Shown in pieces: positions 1 to 8,834 of a stretch of DNA of 34,428 bases. The position numbers were made by a program, and so were the translations under genes. Positions within the stretch are counted from its first letter, which is position 1. Each line of letters opens with the position of its first letter. The notes beneath the pieces are model-generated. The model made no database searches, had not been told where the DNA came from, and was given only the letters and a program-made list of their open reading frames with translations. The stretch is from Alistipes timonensis (GTDB taxonomy: Bacteria; Bacteroidota; Bacteroidia; Bacteroidales; Muribaculaceae), in the NCBI GenBank assembly GCA_023663385.1, contig JAMPHO010000001.1:556141-590568 (forward strand), in the 5' to 3' direction.

Positions 1-1
1 G

Positions 2-2461
2 GGGCTGCTGGCCGAAACGGTGCGCGGCGCTGTCACCGGCGACTACGGCGGCCTCTCGATGGCTCCCGTTTATCAGTCGGGCATGGTGCTCCAGCGCGAC
101 CGCCCGCTCCGCATTTCCGGTACGGCTAATGCCGGTGAGCCGGTCACCCTCACCCTCGGAGGGGAAACCTACAACGCCGTGGCCGACAACCGCGGGCGCT
201 GGGAGGTGCTGACCCTCCCGCTGGTCACAGGACCCGTCTACGAGATGGTGGTGACCTCCGGCGGCAAGACCCTCCGCTTCACCGACATCCTCGCCGGCGA
301 GGTGTGGCTCGCAAGCGGCCAGAGCAATATGGCCTACAAGCTCAAGGACGAAATCGGCGCCGACGAGGTGATTGCCGCTTGCGCCGACCCCTCGCTACGT
401 TTCTTCAATATGCCCCACATAGCCCATACGGGCAACTTCGAGTGGCCCGACTCGGTGCGCCGAGCGGTCAACGAACTCGGCTACTTCCTCCCCGCCAAGT
501 GGGAGGGTGTCAACCCCGCCAACGCCGGGAAACTCTCCGCCGTGGCTTATCATTTCGCCAAGGAGCAGCGCGACAGCCTCGGGGTGCCCGTGGGCGTGAT
601 TTCCAACGCCGTCGGGGGCGCTCCCGCCGAAGCCTGGATTTCGGTCGAGGCCCTCGAAGGGGAGATTCCCGAGATCCTCAACGACTGGCGCGGCAACGAC
701 TATGTGCAGAAGTGGTGCCAGCAGCGTGCCAAAAAGAATGCCGCCGAGGGGCGCCACCCCTACGAACCCTCGTACCTCTTCGCCGCCGGCATACGTCCGC
801 TCGACAGCTACCCCGTGGCCGGTGTCATTTGGTACCAGGGTGAGAGCAACGCCCACAACACCTATGTGCACGAGACCCTTTTCCCGCTGCTGGTGAAGAA
901 CTGGCGCGGGTATTTCGCCGACGGCGACCTACCGTTCTACTTCGTGCAGCTCAGCAGCATCGACCGCCCCTCCTGGCCCGGATTCCGCGACAGCCAGCGG
1001 CGCATGGCCCGCGAGATTCCCGGGGTAGCCATGGCAGTCAGCTCCGACCTCGGCGACTCGCTTGATGTTCACCCCAAGAACAAGCGCCCCGTGGGTGAGC
1101 GCTTAGGGCTCCTCGCCCTCCGCGACACTTACGGCCACAAGGTAACCGCCTCGGGTCCCGACCCGGTGAAGGCTGAGAGCCGCGGTTCCTCGGTATTGGT
1201 AACTTTCGCCGACGGCAACGGCATGCGCCCCGCTTCGGGCGACCGTATCATCGGTTTCGAGGTGGCCGAGATTGACGGGGTCTACTATCCCGCCGAGGCC
1301 ACGGTCGAGGGTGACGGCGTGATCGCCGTGCGCTCCGACAAGGTGGCGCGCCCGCTCTTTGTGCGCTACGCCTGGCAACCCTTCACCCGCGCCAACCTCG
1401 TTAACCGCGAGGGGCTCCCCGCGTCAACCTTCCGCATGGAGGTGTCGAACGCGGGCAAAGCCGAGGCTGGCTTTGAGTACGGCGTTTCGGCCCCTTTCGC
1501 AGGTAGGCTCGCCGGGCGTATTATAGTGGCCGGGGGGTGCAACTTCCCGGAAAAGCCACTCGCCCCTGCGAGCCTTAAACGTTTTTATAAAGGTATCTAC
1601 GCCACCGACAGCGCCGCTGCCGGGTTTGAGCGGATAGGGGAGCTCCCAGCCGCGGTTGCCTACGGGGCTTCGGCCCGGGTGACCGATGGCCTGGTGCTCG
1701 CCGGAGGGGTGGCCGACGGTGTTCCCTCGGCCTCTGCCTACCTCCTTCGGGCCGATGGCCCGTCGGTCGAGGTGTTGCCCCTCCCGTCGCTCCCCGCCGC
1801 GGTCGACAATATGGCCGGTGCCGCCATCGGCAACGTCGTATACATTGCCGGAGGCAACATCGACGGCGTGCCGGGCAACGCTCTCTTCGCGCTTGACCTC
1901 GACAATCCCGCCGCCGGATGGAAGCGCCTCCGCGACTTCCCCGGCAATCCGCGCACCCAGCCCGTGATGGCCGCCTCCGGGGGTAAACTCTACCTCTGGG
2001 GTGGCTTTGCCCCGGCCCATAAAGCCGGGAAAAAGCTCCGCCGGGCCACTCTCGAAACCGACGGCCTCCTCTTTGACCCCGCGAAAGGGAAATGGTCGCG
2101 GCTCCCGGCTCCGAAGGATGAGGCCGGAAACCCCGTATCACTCGGGGGAGGCGCGGCGTGCGCCCTGCCTGACGGGCGTATCGCGGCCGTCGGCGGTGTC
2201 GACAAGGATATTTTCCTGAGCGCGCTCAACGGCACCCCCTCCGACTATCTTTCGCACCCCGCGGACTGGTACCGCTTCAACAGGCGCGTGTTCCTGTTTG
2301 ATCCGGCCAAGTCGGAGTGGCGCGTGGCACTCCAAAATCCCGACGCCGCCCGTGCCGGGGCCGCGATCGTCCCTGACGGCGGCAACGGCTTCTTCCTGAT
2401 AGGCGGCGAGGTAAAGCCCCGGGTTAGAACCCCGAAGATCACTCATTACGATATAAAATGA
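2..2461 (+). CDS. Sialate O-acetylesterase fused to cyclically permuted mutarotase, 5' partial
   Basis: Two-domain protein for host sialic acid use. The N-terminal half is an SGNH-type sialate O-acetylesterase that would remove O-acetyl groups. Numbering from the GTG at 20, the catalytic Ser sits in ASGQSNM (Ser102), a second block reads WYQGESN (271-277), and the catalytic Asp/His are in LDVHP (Asp349, His351). From about residue 489 the protein becomes a Kelch beta-propeller of the cyclically permuted NanM-like mutarotase family, with blades at IIVAGGCNFP, VYIAGGN, LYLWGG, AAVGGV and FFLIGGE. This part would speed sialic acid anomer interconversion. The frame is open to the left edge of the window, so the GTG at 20 is probably not the true start and a signal peptide is expected upstream. 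The stop overlaps the next start by 4 bp, indicating translational coupling. Family calls rest on motifs; the exact substrate is inferred. Confidence 0.85.
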   Translation, partial: GLLAETVRGAVTGDYGGLSMAPVYQSGMVLQRDRPLRISGTANAGEPVTLTLGGETYNAVADNRGRWEVLTLPLVTGPVYEMVVTSGGKTLRFTDILAGEVWLASGQSNMAYKLKDEIGADEVIAACADPSLRFFNMPHIAHTGNFEWPDSVRRAVNELGYFLPAKWEGVNPANAGKLSAVAYHFAKEQRDSLGVPVGVISNAVGGAPAEAWISVEALEGEIPEILNDWRGNDYVQKWCQQRAKKNAAEGRHPYEPSYLFAAGIRPLDSYPVAGVIWYQGESNAHNTYVHETLFPLLVKNWRGYFADGDLPFYFVQLSSIDRPSWPGFRDSQRRMAREIPGVAMAVSSDLGDSLDVHPKNKRPVGERLGLLALRDTYGHKVTASGPDPVKAESRGSSVLVTFADGNGMRPASGDRIIGFEVAEIDGVYYPAEATVEGDGVIAVRSDKVARPLFVRYAWQPFTRANLVNREGLPASTFRMEVSNAGKAEAGFEYGVSAPFAGRLAGRIIVAGGCNFPEKPLAPASLKRFYKGIYATDSAAAGFERIGELPAAVAYGASARVTDGLVLAGGVADGVPSASAYLLRADGPSVEVLPLPSLPAAVDNMAGAAIGNVVYIAGGNIDGVPGNALFALDLDNPAAGWKRLRDFPGNPRTQPVMAASGGKLYLWGGFAPAHKAGKKLRRATLETDGLLFDPAKGKWSRLPAPKDEAGNPVSLGGGAACALPDGRIAAVGGVDKDIFLSALNGTPSDYLSHPADWYRFNRRVFLFDPAKSEWRVALQNPDAARAGAAIVPDGGNGFFLIGGEVKPRVRTPKITHYDIK

Positions 2462-3237
2462 TGAATAACAAGGAAATAGACCTCAGTATCAGCAACTACG
2501 GCACTACGCGGGGTATTGACTATAAGATAGCCATACTCCCCTGGGGTGCCACGGAGCCCCATAACCTCCACCTCCCGTACCTCACCGACGCCATCCTCAG
2601 CCACGACATCGCGGTTGACGCCGCCCGCGTGGCCTGGGAGAAGTACGGCGTGAGGGCCATGGTGATGCCCCCGATGCCCCTCGGCGCGCAGAACCCGGGG
2701 CAGCGCGACCTTAAATTCTGCGTGCACTACCGCTCTGAGACTCAGAAGGCGGTGCTCACCGACATCGCGGCCTCGCTTCGGCACCAGGGCATCGACAAGC
2801 TGCTAATCGTCAACGGCCACGGCGGCAACACGTTCAAGGGTATGATACGCGACCTCTGTGTCGATATGCCCGATATGCTCATAGCCACCAGCGAATGGTT
2901 CAAGGTGTGCCCCGCCAAGGAGTATTTCGACGACCCCGGCGACCATGCCGACGAGCTGGAAACCTCCGTGATGATGCACTACCACCCTGAACTGGTCAAC
3001 CTCGCCGAGGCCGGGGCCGGAAAGGCGGGCGGTTTCGCGCCGGAGAGTCTGCGACGCGGCATAGCCTGGATACCTCGCGACTGGAGCCGCGTGTCGGCCG
3101 ACACGGGTATCGGTTCCCCGGCGGCGGCTACCGCCGAGAAAGGCGCACGATTCGCGGCCGCGGTGGCCGAGGCTTACGCCCTGCTCCTCCGCGACCTCGC
3201 CGATGGTGGTGATCTGTATCTCCCTATCCCAACCTGA
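2458..3237 (+). CDS. Creatininase-family amidohydrolase
   Basis: A 259-residue protein of the creatininase family, metal-dependent amidohydrolases acting on cyclic or linear amides; most members do not act on creatinine. The metal-binding residues are visible: Glu33, His38 and Asp44 in the block GATEPHNLHLPYLTD, His121 in VNGHGGN, and Glu168 in ADELETS. Length is typical of the family. No signal peptide is seen, so it is probably cytoplasmic. The start is one of two adjacent ATGs (2458 or 2461). The first overlaps the stop of the sialate esterase/mutarotase gene, so the two are very likely co-translated. That context suggests a role in amino-sugar or sialic acid breakdown, but the substrate cannot be read from the sequence. 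Its 3' end overlaps the convergent truA gene by 14 bp. Confidence 0.85.
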   Translation: MMNNKEIDLSISNYGTTRGIDYKIAILPWGATEPHNLHLPYLTDAILSHDIAVDAARVAWEKYGVRAMVMPPMPLGAQNPGQRDLKFCVHYRSETQKAVLTDIAASLRHQGIDKLLIVNGHGGNTFKGMIRDLCVDMPDMLIATSEWFKVCPAKEYFDDPGDHADELETSVMMHYHPELVNLAEAGAGKAGGFAPESLRRGIAWIPRDWSRVSADTGIGSPAAATAEKGARFAAAVAEAYALLLRDLADGGDLYLPIPT

Positions 3238-3985
3238 CGGGGTAGGGGTACCGTATATTGTAAAGGAAAAGTGGCGAGGCCGGCATCGAGGTGCCGGCGG
3301 CGCATCTGTCGCGACGCTCGATGACTTCCCGGAAGCCGTCGAGCGTCAGCTTTCCACGCCCAACCTCAACGAGGGTGCCGACAACCGCCCTGACCATATT
3401 GCGCAGAAAGCGGTCGGCGATTATCTGGAAGCACCAGTGGCCGGGAGCCTCCAGCGGGAACCAGCGGGCCTCGGTGACGCGGCAAATGTTGGTCTTTACG
3501 TCGGTGTGCAGCTTCGAGAACGAGGTGAAGTCGCTCGTTTCGAGCAGTATCTTCCCTGCCTCGTTCATAGCCTCGAAGTCGAGCCGCGGCGAGGCTTGCC
3601 ACGACAGCCCACCCGCGAACGGGTCCTTGACCGTGTGCGCGAAGTAGCGGTAGGTGCGTTCCGTGGCGTCGAAGCGGGCGTGGGCCTCGGGGTGCATCGG
3701 GGTTATGGCGTAGATGGCTATGTCGCGGCCGAGGATGCTGTTGAGCGCCCTCACGGCGGCGGTGTCGTCGGCGAGAGGCTCGGGCAGGTCGCAGTGGGCT
3801 ATCATCATCGAGGCGTTGACCCCGGCGTCGGTGCGTCCGGCGCCGGTCACCGCGACCTCGGTGCGGAAAAACTTCCCCATAGCCTCCTCTATAGCCTGCT
3901 GGACGCTGATGTCCATCGGCTGGCGCTGCCAGCCGTGGAAATTAGCGCCCAGATAGGCCAGGTGTATGAAATGCCTTGTAGACAT
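3224..3985 (-). CDS. truA: tRNA pseudouridine synthase A
   Basis: TruA converts uridines 38-40 of the tRNA anticodon stem to pseudouridine in the cytoplasm. The 253-residue protein is of normal length. It carries the TruA catalytic motif GAGRTDAGVNA with the nucleophile Asp53, the family N-terminus (IHLAYLGANFHGWQRQP), and the later conserved blocks YRYFAH and FLRNMVRAVVGTLVEVGRG. It lies 19 bp downstream of speA on the same strand, so it is probably the last gene of the nnr-DUF4831-speA-truA transcript. Its last codons overlap those of the convergent creatininase gene, with no hairpin terminator between them. Confidence 0.95.
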   Translation of the reverse strand: MSTRHFIHLAYLGANFHGWQRQPMDISVQQAIEEAMGKFFRTEVAVTGAGRTDAGVNASMMIAHCDLPEPLADDTAAVRALNSILGRDIAIYAITPMHPEAHARFDATERTYRYFAHTVKDPFAGGLSWQASPRLDFEAMNEAGKILLETSDFTSFSKLHTDVKTNICRVTEARWFPLEAPGHWCFQIIADRFLRNMVRAVVGTLVEVGRGKLTLDGFREVIERRDRCAAGTSMPASPLFLYNIRYPYPVRLG

Positions 3986-4004
3986 ACGGGGTGGATCGCG
4001 GGGT

Positions 4005-5903
4005 TCAGTCTTTTTCGAGGTAGGTGTAGCCGTAGAGGCCCGAGCGGTAGTTGGAAAGGAATTCGCGCCCCTCCTCGGGGGTGATGCGCCCGTCCTTCAT
4101 CGCGCGGGTTACCCAGGTTTCGACGTTGCGCACCAACTTCTTGGGGTTGAACTGCACATAGTCGAGCACCTCGGCCACGGTCTCGCCGTCGATTACCTGG
4201 TCGATCTCGTAGCGGTCCTTGTAGCAGTTGATGTGCACGGCGTTCGTGTCGCCGAAGAGGTTGTGCATATCACCAAGAATCTCCTGGTAGGCGCCTACGA
4301 GGAACACGCCTATGTAGTACGGCTCGCCGGCTTTGAGCGGGTGCACCGGGAGCGACGTCGCGACCCCCTGGGGCGATATGAAGTAGGCTATCTTGCCGTC
4401 GCTGTCGCAGGTCATATCCTGGAGGGTGGCGAGGCGGGTAGGTTTCTCGTCGAGGCGCGAGATGGGCACCACGGGGAAAAGCTGGTCAATCGCCCACGAG
4501 TCGGGGAGCGACTGGAACAGCGAGAAGTTGCAGAAATATTTGTCGGGGAGCATTTTGGCCACCTTGCGCAGCTCCTCCGGCGGGTGCTTCATCTGGTTGC
4601 CCATACGCCCTACCTCGCGGGCTATCTCCCAGAAGAGTTTCTCGACCAGGGCGCGGTTGCGCAGGTCGATGATGCCGAGCGAGAACATATCGAGCGCCTC
4701 CTCGCGGCACTGCATGGCGTCGTGCCACCCCTCGAAGAGGTTCTGCATGTTGAGGTTGTCCCAAATGTTGTACAGCTCCTTCACAAGCTCGTGCTCGTCA
4801 CCTTTGAGCCCTTCCGAATCCTTCCAGGTGGGGAGCGAGGTGGTTTCGAGCACCTCGAAAATGAGCATCGAGTGGTGGGCGGTCAGCGAGCGCCCGGTCT
4901 CTGTGACGATGTTGGGCTGCGGGAGGTTGTTTTTCTCGCAGGCGTCGACCACGGAGTACACGGCGTCGTTGGCATACTCCTGTATGGAGTAGTTCATCGA
5001 GCTTTCCGAGGCCGCCGAGCGGGTGCCGTCGTAGTCGACGCCGAGTCCGCCGCCGATGTCGACGAAGTCGATCGCGAAGCCCATCTTGGAGAGCTGCACG
5101 AAGAACTGCACCGCCTCGCGGAGGGCGTTCTTGATGCGCCGTATCTTGGTAATCTGGCTCCCGATGTGGAAGTGTACCAACTTGAGCCACGAGGTAATCC
5201 CCTGCTTCTCAAGGAAGTCAATGGCCTGGAGCAGCTCCGAGGAGTTGAGGCCGAACTTCGACTGGTCGCCCCCCGACTCCTCCCATTTGCCGGAGCCTGA
5301 GTTGGCGAGCTTGATGCGTATGCCGATCTGCGGGGTGATTTGCAGGCGCTTGGCCACGCGGAGTATGATTTTCAGCTCGTTGAGCTTCTCGACCACGAGG
5401 ATTATCCGGCGCCCCATCTTGTGGGCCAGCAGGGCCAGCTCGACGTAGTTCTCGTCCTTGTAGCCGTTGCAGATAATCAGCGCGTTGTCGTCGATATTGG
5501 TCGCGAGCACGGCGTGGAGTTCGGGCTTCGAGCCGGCCTCCAGGCCGATGTTGAACTTCTTTCCGTGGGTCACGATTTCCTCGACCACGGGCCGCATCTG
5601 GTTGACCTTGATGGGGTAGATTATGAAGTTCTGCGCCTTATAGTTGTATTCCTCGGCAGCTTTCTTGAAGCAGTTGGATATTTTTTCGACGCGGTTGTCG
5701 AGGATGTCGGGGAAGCGGAGGAGCACCGGGGCGGTGATGTCGCGCACTTGAAGCTCGTCCATCACTTCGCGGAGGTCTACCGGGGCCAGCCCCTCGCGGG
5801 GGGTGACCACCATATGCCCTTTCTCGTTGACCGAGAAATATTTGCGTCCCCATCCGGGGATGTTGTAGAGCTCGGAGCTGTCTTCAACTCTCCATTTTCT
5901 CAT
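4005..5903 (-). CDS. speA: Biosynthetic arginine decarboxylase
   Basis: PLP-dependent decarboxylation of arginine to agmatine, the first step of the agmatine route to putrescine and spermidine. The 632-residue length matches SpeA. The N-terminus MRKWRVEDSSELYNIPGWG is typical of Bacteroidales SpeA. The PLP lysine is Lys99 in IYPIKVNQ. Further family blocks are LEAGSKPEL, CNGYKD, HFHIGSQ, DIGGGLGVDYDGT and VTETGR. No other polyamine gene is in the window, so agmatine processing must be encoded elsewhere. It sits 73 bp behind the DUF4831 gene and 19 bp ahead of truA, all on the minus strand. No separate promoter was recognised in the 73-bp gap. Confidence 0.96.
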   Translation of the reverse strand: MRKWRVEDSSELYNIPGWGRKYFSVNEKGHMVVTPREGLAPVDLREVMDELQVRDITAPVLLRFPDILDNRVEKISNCFKKAAEEYNYKAQNFIIYPIKVNQMRPVVEEIVTHGKKFNIGLEAGSKPELHAVLATNIDDNALIICNGYKDENYVELALLAHKMGRRIILVVEKLNELKIILRVAKRLQITPQIGIRIKLANSGSGKWEESGGDQSKFGLNSSELLQAIDFLEKQGITSWLKLVHFHIGSQITKIRRIKNALREAVQFFVQLSKMGFAIDFVDIGGGLGVDYDGTRSAASESSMNYSIQEYANDAVYSVVDACEKNNLPQPNIVTETGRSLTAHHSMLIFEVLETTSLPTWKDSEGLKGDEHELVKELYNIWDNLNMQNLFEGWHDAMQCREEALDMFSLGIIDLRNRALVEKLFWEIAREVGRMGNQMKHPPEELRKVAKMLPDKYFCNFSLFQSLPDSWAIDQLFPVVPISRLDEKPTRLATLQDMTCDSDGKIAYFISPQGVATSLPVHPLKAGEPYYIGVFLVGAYQEILGDMHNLFGDTNAVHINCYKDRYEIDQVIDGETVAEVLDYVQFNPKKLVRNVETWVTRAMKDGRITPEEGREFLSNYRSGLYGYTYLEKD

Positions 5904-5976
5904 GTTTCTCTGCTGGAAATGTGGTTTGTTGGGTTTGATGTATGGGTATTGGCGGCTATGGGCGCCGCCTGTGAGG

Positions 5977-7059
5977 TCAGTGGGCTGCCCCGGTTTCCAC
6001 CACCGCGCCGGTCGCGGGGTCGAGGATGACGTACTGGGGGGCTTTCTTGTCGCCGATGGTCGAGGGGGAGAGTCCGTAGACCACTCCGAACTGGGCTATC
6101 CGTTCGTTATCGTCGGCGAAGGTCTCGCCGTCGTAGCTCACGCTCACGCGGGCCTCGCCGGGTATGCGGTAGGCGAACCCGTTCTTCGGGAAGGGGATGG
6201 CCTCACCCTTGTCGTTGAGGGGGAATTCCCCTTTGGCCGTTATGGTGATGTCGAGCGTCACGGGGGCGCCCGAGAGGTCGTCGGCCCCTACCAGGCCGTC
6301 GAGCGGCGACAGGCGGGCCAGAACGTAGTTTTTAAGCTCCTTGTCGGGCACCACGGTGTAGGTGGCAACGTCGGTGCGGGTCGAGGTAGTCCCGACGAAC
6401 ATCGCCATCAGGGCCTGTTCCTGCGCTTCGAGGTTGTCGAGCATCAGCTGGAGCGACTTGCCGTCGGGGGGCATGGTCTCGGCCTGTCCCGAAACGAGCT
6501 CGCTGCGGGTCTGGCGTATGGCGAAGATAGCCTGCGAGGCGAGTTCGGCGCGCTTGGCCGTCGACTGGCTCTGCATCATCTCCTGGCTCACAACCTGGCG
6601 CGCCGCCGGGGTTTCAAGCGGGGTGGGAGCGGCGTCCTTCGACACCGGCAGCTCGACCGCCGGGGCCTTGAAGGTCTGCTCGGTGTTCACCGCTAAGGGT
6701 ATCCCCTCGGGGCTGAGGAGCATGAAGGTGGGGGCGCCGCTCTTGAACTGCACCGCGTATCGCTCCTCCTCGTTTGCCAGCCCGCGGGTACCAACGGTCG
6801 CGCCTATCAGCCGGGCCGAGTGGCTCTCGGAGGTTATCGGGTTGTCGATATTGAGGTAGCGCTTGGCGTATTTGTAGAACTCGCCCGGCTTGCGGGTGGT
6901 CACTTCGGCCTCCAGGGTTATCGACAGCGCCGTGGTCGGGAGGCTGTATACCAGGGCGTACTCGTTGGCCTTCGTGGCGGCGAGTCGCTGGGTGTTCTGC
7001 GCGGGGGCTGCCGCCGAGCATAAAGCCAGGGCGCACAGTCCGAGGGTGATCTGCTTCAT
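5977..7059 (-). CDS. DUF4831 family exported protein
   Basis: A 360-residue protein recognised as the Bacteroidales family DUF4831, of unknown function. It begins with a signal peptide (MKQITLGLCALALCSAAAPAQ), with no lipobox Cys, so a soluble periplasmic or loosely envelope-bound protein is expected. No transmembrane helices, repeats or catalytic motifs were identified beyond the leader. It starts 9 bp after the nnr stop and is followed by speA, so it is co-transcribed with housekeeping enzymes. That gives little hint of its role. The ATG at 7059 directly precedes the signal peptide, which supports the start. Confidence 0.82.
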   Translation of the reverse strand: MKQITLGLCALALCSAAAPAQNTQRLAATKANEYALVYSLPTTALSITLEAEVTTRKPGEFYKYAKRYLNIDNPITSESHSARLIGATVGTRGLANEEERYAVQFKSGAPTFMLLSPEGIPLAVNTEQTFKAPAVELPVSKDAAPTPLETPAARQVVSQEMMQSQSTAKRAELASQAIFAIRQTRSELVSGQAETMPPDGKSLQLMLDNLEAQEQALMAMFVGTTSTRTDVATYTVVPDKELKNYVLARLSPLDGLVGADDLSGAPVTLDITITAKGEFPLNDKGEAIPFPKNGFAYRIPGEARVSVSYDGETFADDNERIAQFGVVYGLSPSTIGDKKAPQYVILDPATGAVVETGAAH

Positions 7060-7068
7060 GGTTGTGGG

Positions 7069-8589
7069 TTATTTGGTCATAGTCTCTTTGATGGCGCGGC
7101 CTATGTTGTCGGCTATGTCGCCGGCGGTCACACCGTATTCGCCGTGGGTCTCCTCGGCCAGCTCGCCGGCGCGCCCGTGGATGTAAACGGCTATTATCGA
7201 CGCTATCTCGGGGGGGTACCCCTGGGCGAGCATCGCCAGGAGCACGCCCGTCAGCACGTCGCCGCTTCCGGCGGTGGCCATCGCGGGGGTGCCCGACGAG
7301 TTGAAGTAAACTTTGCCGTCGGGGCGCACTATGGCGGTGTTGTGACCTTTGAGGATTATGAAGATGTTGTAGTATTTCGCCATCTCTATGGCCTTGCGGA
7401 GCCGCGCCTCCCCCGAGGGCTGGGGGCCGAAGAGCCGGTCGAACTCCCCGGCGTGTGGGGTCATGATCGACAGCACCGGCACGGTATTGAGCATCCCCTG
7501 CCTGAGCGATATGCAGTTGAGGGCGTCGGCGTCGAGCACCAAGGGGCGGCTCGTCGACGCGAGAAACTCTTCGAGGGCTTTGACGGTCATATCGTTGGTG
7601 CCGATGCCGGGGCCGATACCCACGGCGGTGAAGTCGTGGTCGGGGTGTATCTCGACCATCACCAGGTCGCCGCGGTTATGGCGGTATAGAGCTTCGGGCA
7701 CAGCGGTCTGGAGCACGAGGTTGCCGCATTTTGGCGAGGTGACGGTCAGTTTGCCCACTCCGCCCCGCAAAGCTCCCTTGGCGGCGAGTACCGCCGCGCC
7801 CATCATGCCGTACGAGCCGGCGAAGAGCGCCGCCGAACCGAAATCGGCCTTCGAAGCGAACTCCTTGCGGCGGCGCAGACGGCGCTGCACGTCACGTTTC
7901 TCAACGAGGCAGAACTCCGCGGGGGTCTGCGCCGCTGCTTTCTCGCTGAGTCCGATGTCGAGCACCTTCCACTCGCCGATCAGCTCGGCGTTGTCGGGTA
8001 TGAAGAAGCAGATGCGCGGAAACTGTATGGCCAGCGTGAGGTTGGCGTGAATTGTGTTGCGGTTCACAATCTGCGGGTTCCAGTCGCCGAACATACCCGA
8101 GGGGAGGTCGATGGAGACTACCGTCGCGTGCTCGTCGTTGATAAACTGAACCAGGGTCTTGAAGCCCCCCTGCAGCTCTTCGCGGAGTCCCGAGCCGAAC
8201 AGGCCGTCGACCACTAAGTGGTTTCTCGACAGCTCGGGAGGAGTGAAGCGGCTGGTCACCTCGCTGAAAGCGATGTCGGGGCAAGCCCGGAGCATATGGT
8301 CGCGCGCCGCGACACAGTCGGCCGACAGCTTGTCCCCCCCGATGTTGAAGAGGAACACCTCGGGGTGGAAGCCGCGGTCGTAGAGCAGCCGGGCGGCGGC
8401 CAGCGCGTCGGCCCCGTTGTTGCCCGGGCCGGCGAACACCGTTGTGGGCTTCGTGGGGCGCCAGCGGGCCGAAATCTCGGCCGCGACCCCTTCGGCCACG
8501 CGTTCTATAAGTTCCGCGGGAGCAACCCCCTCCACCTCGATGGTGTAGCGGTCAATCGCGCGTATCTGTTCGTTGTTGAATAGCTTCAT
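7069..8589 (-). CDS. nnr: Bifunctional NAD(P)HX epimerase / ADP-dependent dehydratase
   Basis: Repairs hydrated, damaged NADH and NADPH in the cytoplasm. The N-terminal YjeF_N domain (about 1-215, with the nucleotide loop AGPGNNGADALAAARLL at 53-69) epimerises S- and R-NAD(P)HX. The C-terminal ribokinase-like domain (about 225-506) dehydrates the S form using ADP, with family motifs GIGPGIGT, LDADALN, TPHAGEF and GSGDVLTG (Asp444). The length of 506 is normal for the fused enzyme. It appears to be the first gene of the minus-strand operon with DUF4831, speA and truA; a TAACTTTG box lies about 50 bp upstream of the ATG. Confidence 0.95.
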   Translation of the reverse strand: MKLFNNEQIRAIDRYTIEVEGVAPAELIERVAEGVAAEISARWRPTKPTTVFAGPGNNGADALAAARLLYDRGFHPEVFLFNIGGDKLSADCVAARDHMLRACPDIAFSEVTSRFTPPELSRNHLVVDGLFGSGLREELQGGFKTLVQFINDEHATVVSIDLPSGMFGDWNPQIVNRNTIHANLTLAIQFPRICFFIPDNAELIGEWKVLDIGLSEKAAAQTPAEFCLVEKRDVQRRLRRRKEFASKADFGSAALFAGSYGMMGAAVLAAKGALRGGVGKLTVTSPKCGNLVLQTAVPEALYRHNRGDLVMVEIHPDHDFTAVGIGPGIGTNDMTVKALEEFLASTSRPLVLDADALNCISLRQGMLNTVPVLSIMTPHAGEFDRLFGPQPSGEARLRKAIEMAKYYNIFIILKGHNTAIVRPDGKVYFNSSGTPAMATAGSGDVLTGVLLAMLAQGYPPEIASIIAVYIHGRAGELAEETHGEYGVTAGDIADNIGRAIKETMTK

Positions 8590-8637
8590 ATGCTGGTAAA
8601 AACCCCGCGGGGGTCCTAATTGACTTACTTATTCCGA

Positions 8638-8645
8638 CAAAGTTA
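8638..8645 (-). promoter_or_regulatory. Bacteroidota -7 promoter box for nnr operon
   Basis: Read on the minus strand the bases are TAACTTTG, an exact match to the Bacteroidota sigma-ABfr -7 consensus TAnnTTTG. It is 48 bp upstream of the nnr ATG, giving a 5' leader of about 40 nt. A clear -33 TTG was not found at the ideal distance, so this rests on the -7 box and its position. Confidence 0.55.
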
Positions 8646-8766
8646 CGAATTTCCCGCATAATTATCCCATTTTGCGGGCCTCGAATCGCTCCCTTACCCC
8701 TCGGACGCTGCTGAATAGGTGCTCGGGTCCGAAAATTTGCCGTTTTGGCGCGCTCTGTAAAAGCTA

Positions 8767-8802
8767 CCGGCGGCCCGCCCCGTTCTTGGGGGGAGCCGCC
8801 GG
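8767..8802 (-). terminator. Hairpin terminator after the ompH genes
   Basis: An 8-bp perfect stem (8767-8774 with 8795-8802, CCGGCGGC/GCCGCCGG) closes over an inner C-run/G-run pairing. On the minus strand it is followed by TAGCTTTTAC, a short T tract. It lies just downstream of the last gene of the porG-uppS-bamA-ompH operon, so intrinsic termination there is likely. The T tract is weak. Confidence 0.55.
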
Positions 8803-8834
8803 ATTATGGTGGTTTTGTTCGTTTGGATTCCGGC

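Noticed and set aside
3203..6696. Long plus-strand open frames (293, 444, 229 and 264 codons) opposite truA, speA and DUF4831
   Set aside because: They are antisense to well-conserved genes, have low-complexity Val/Gly/Arg/His-rich translations and no family motifs. High GC creates such shadows.
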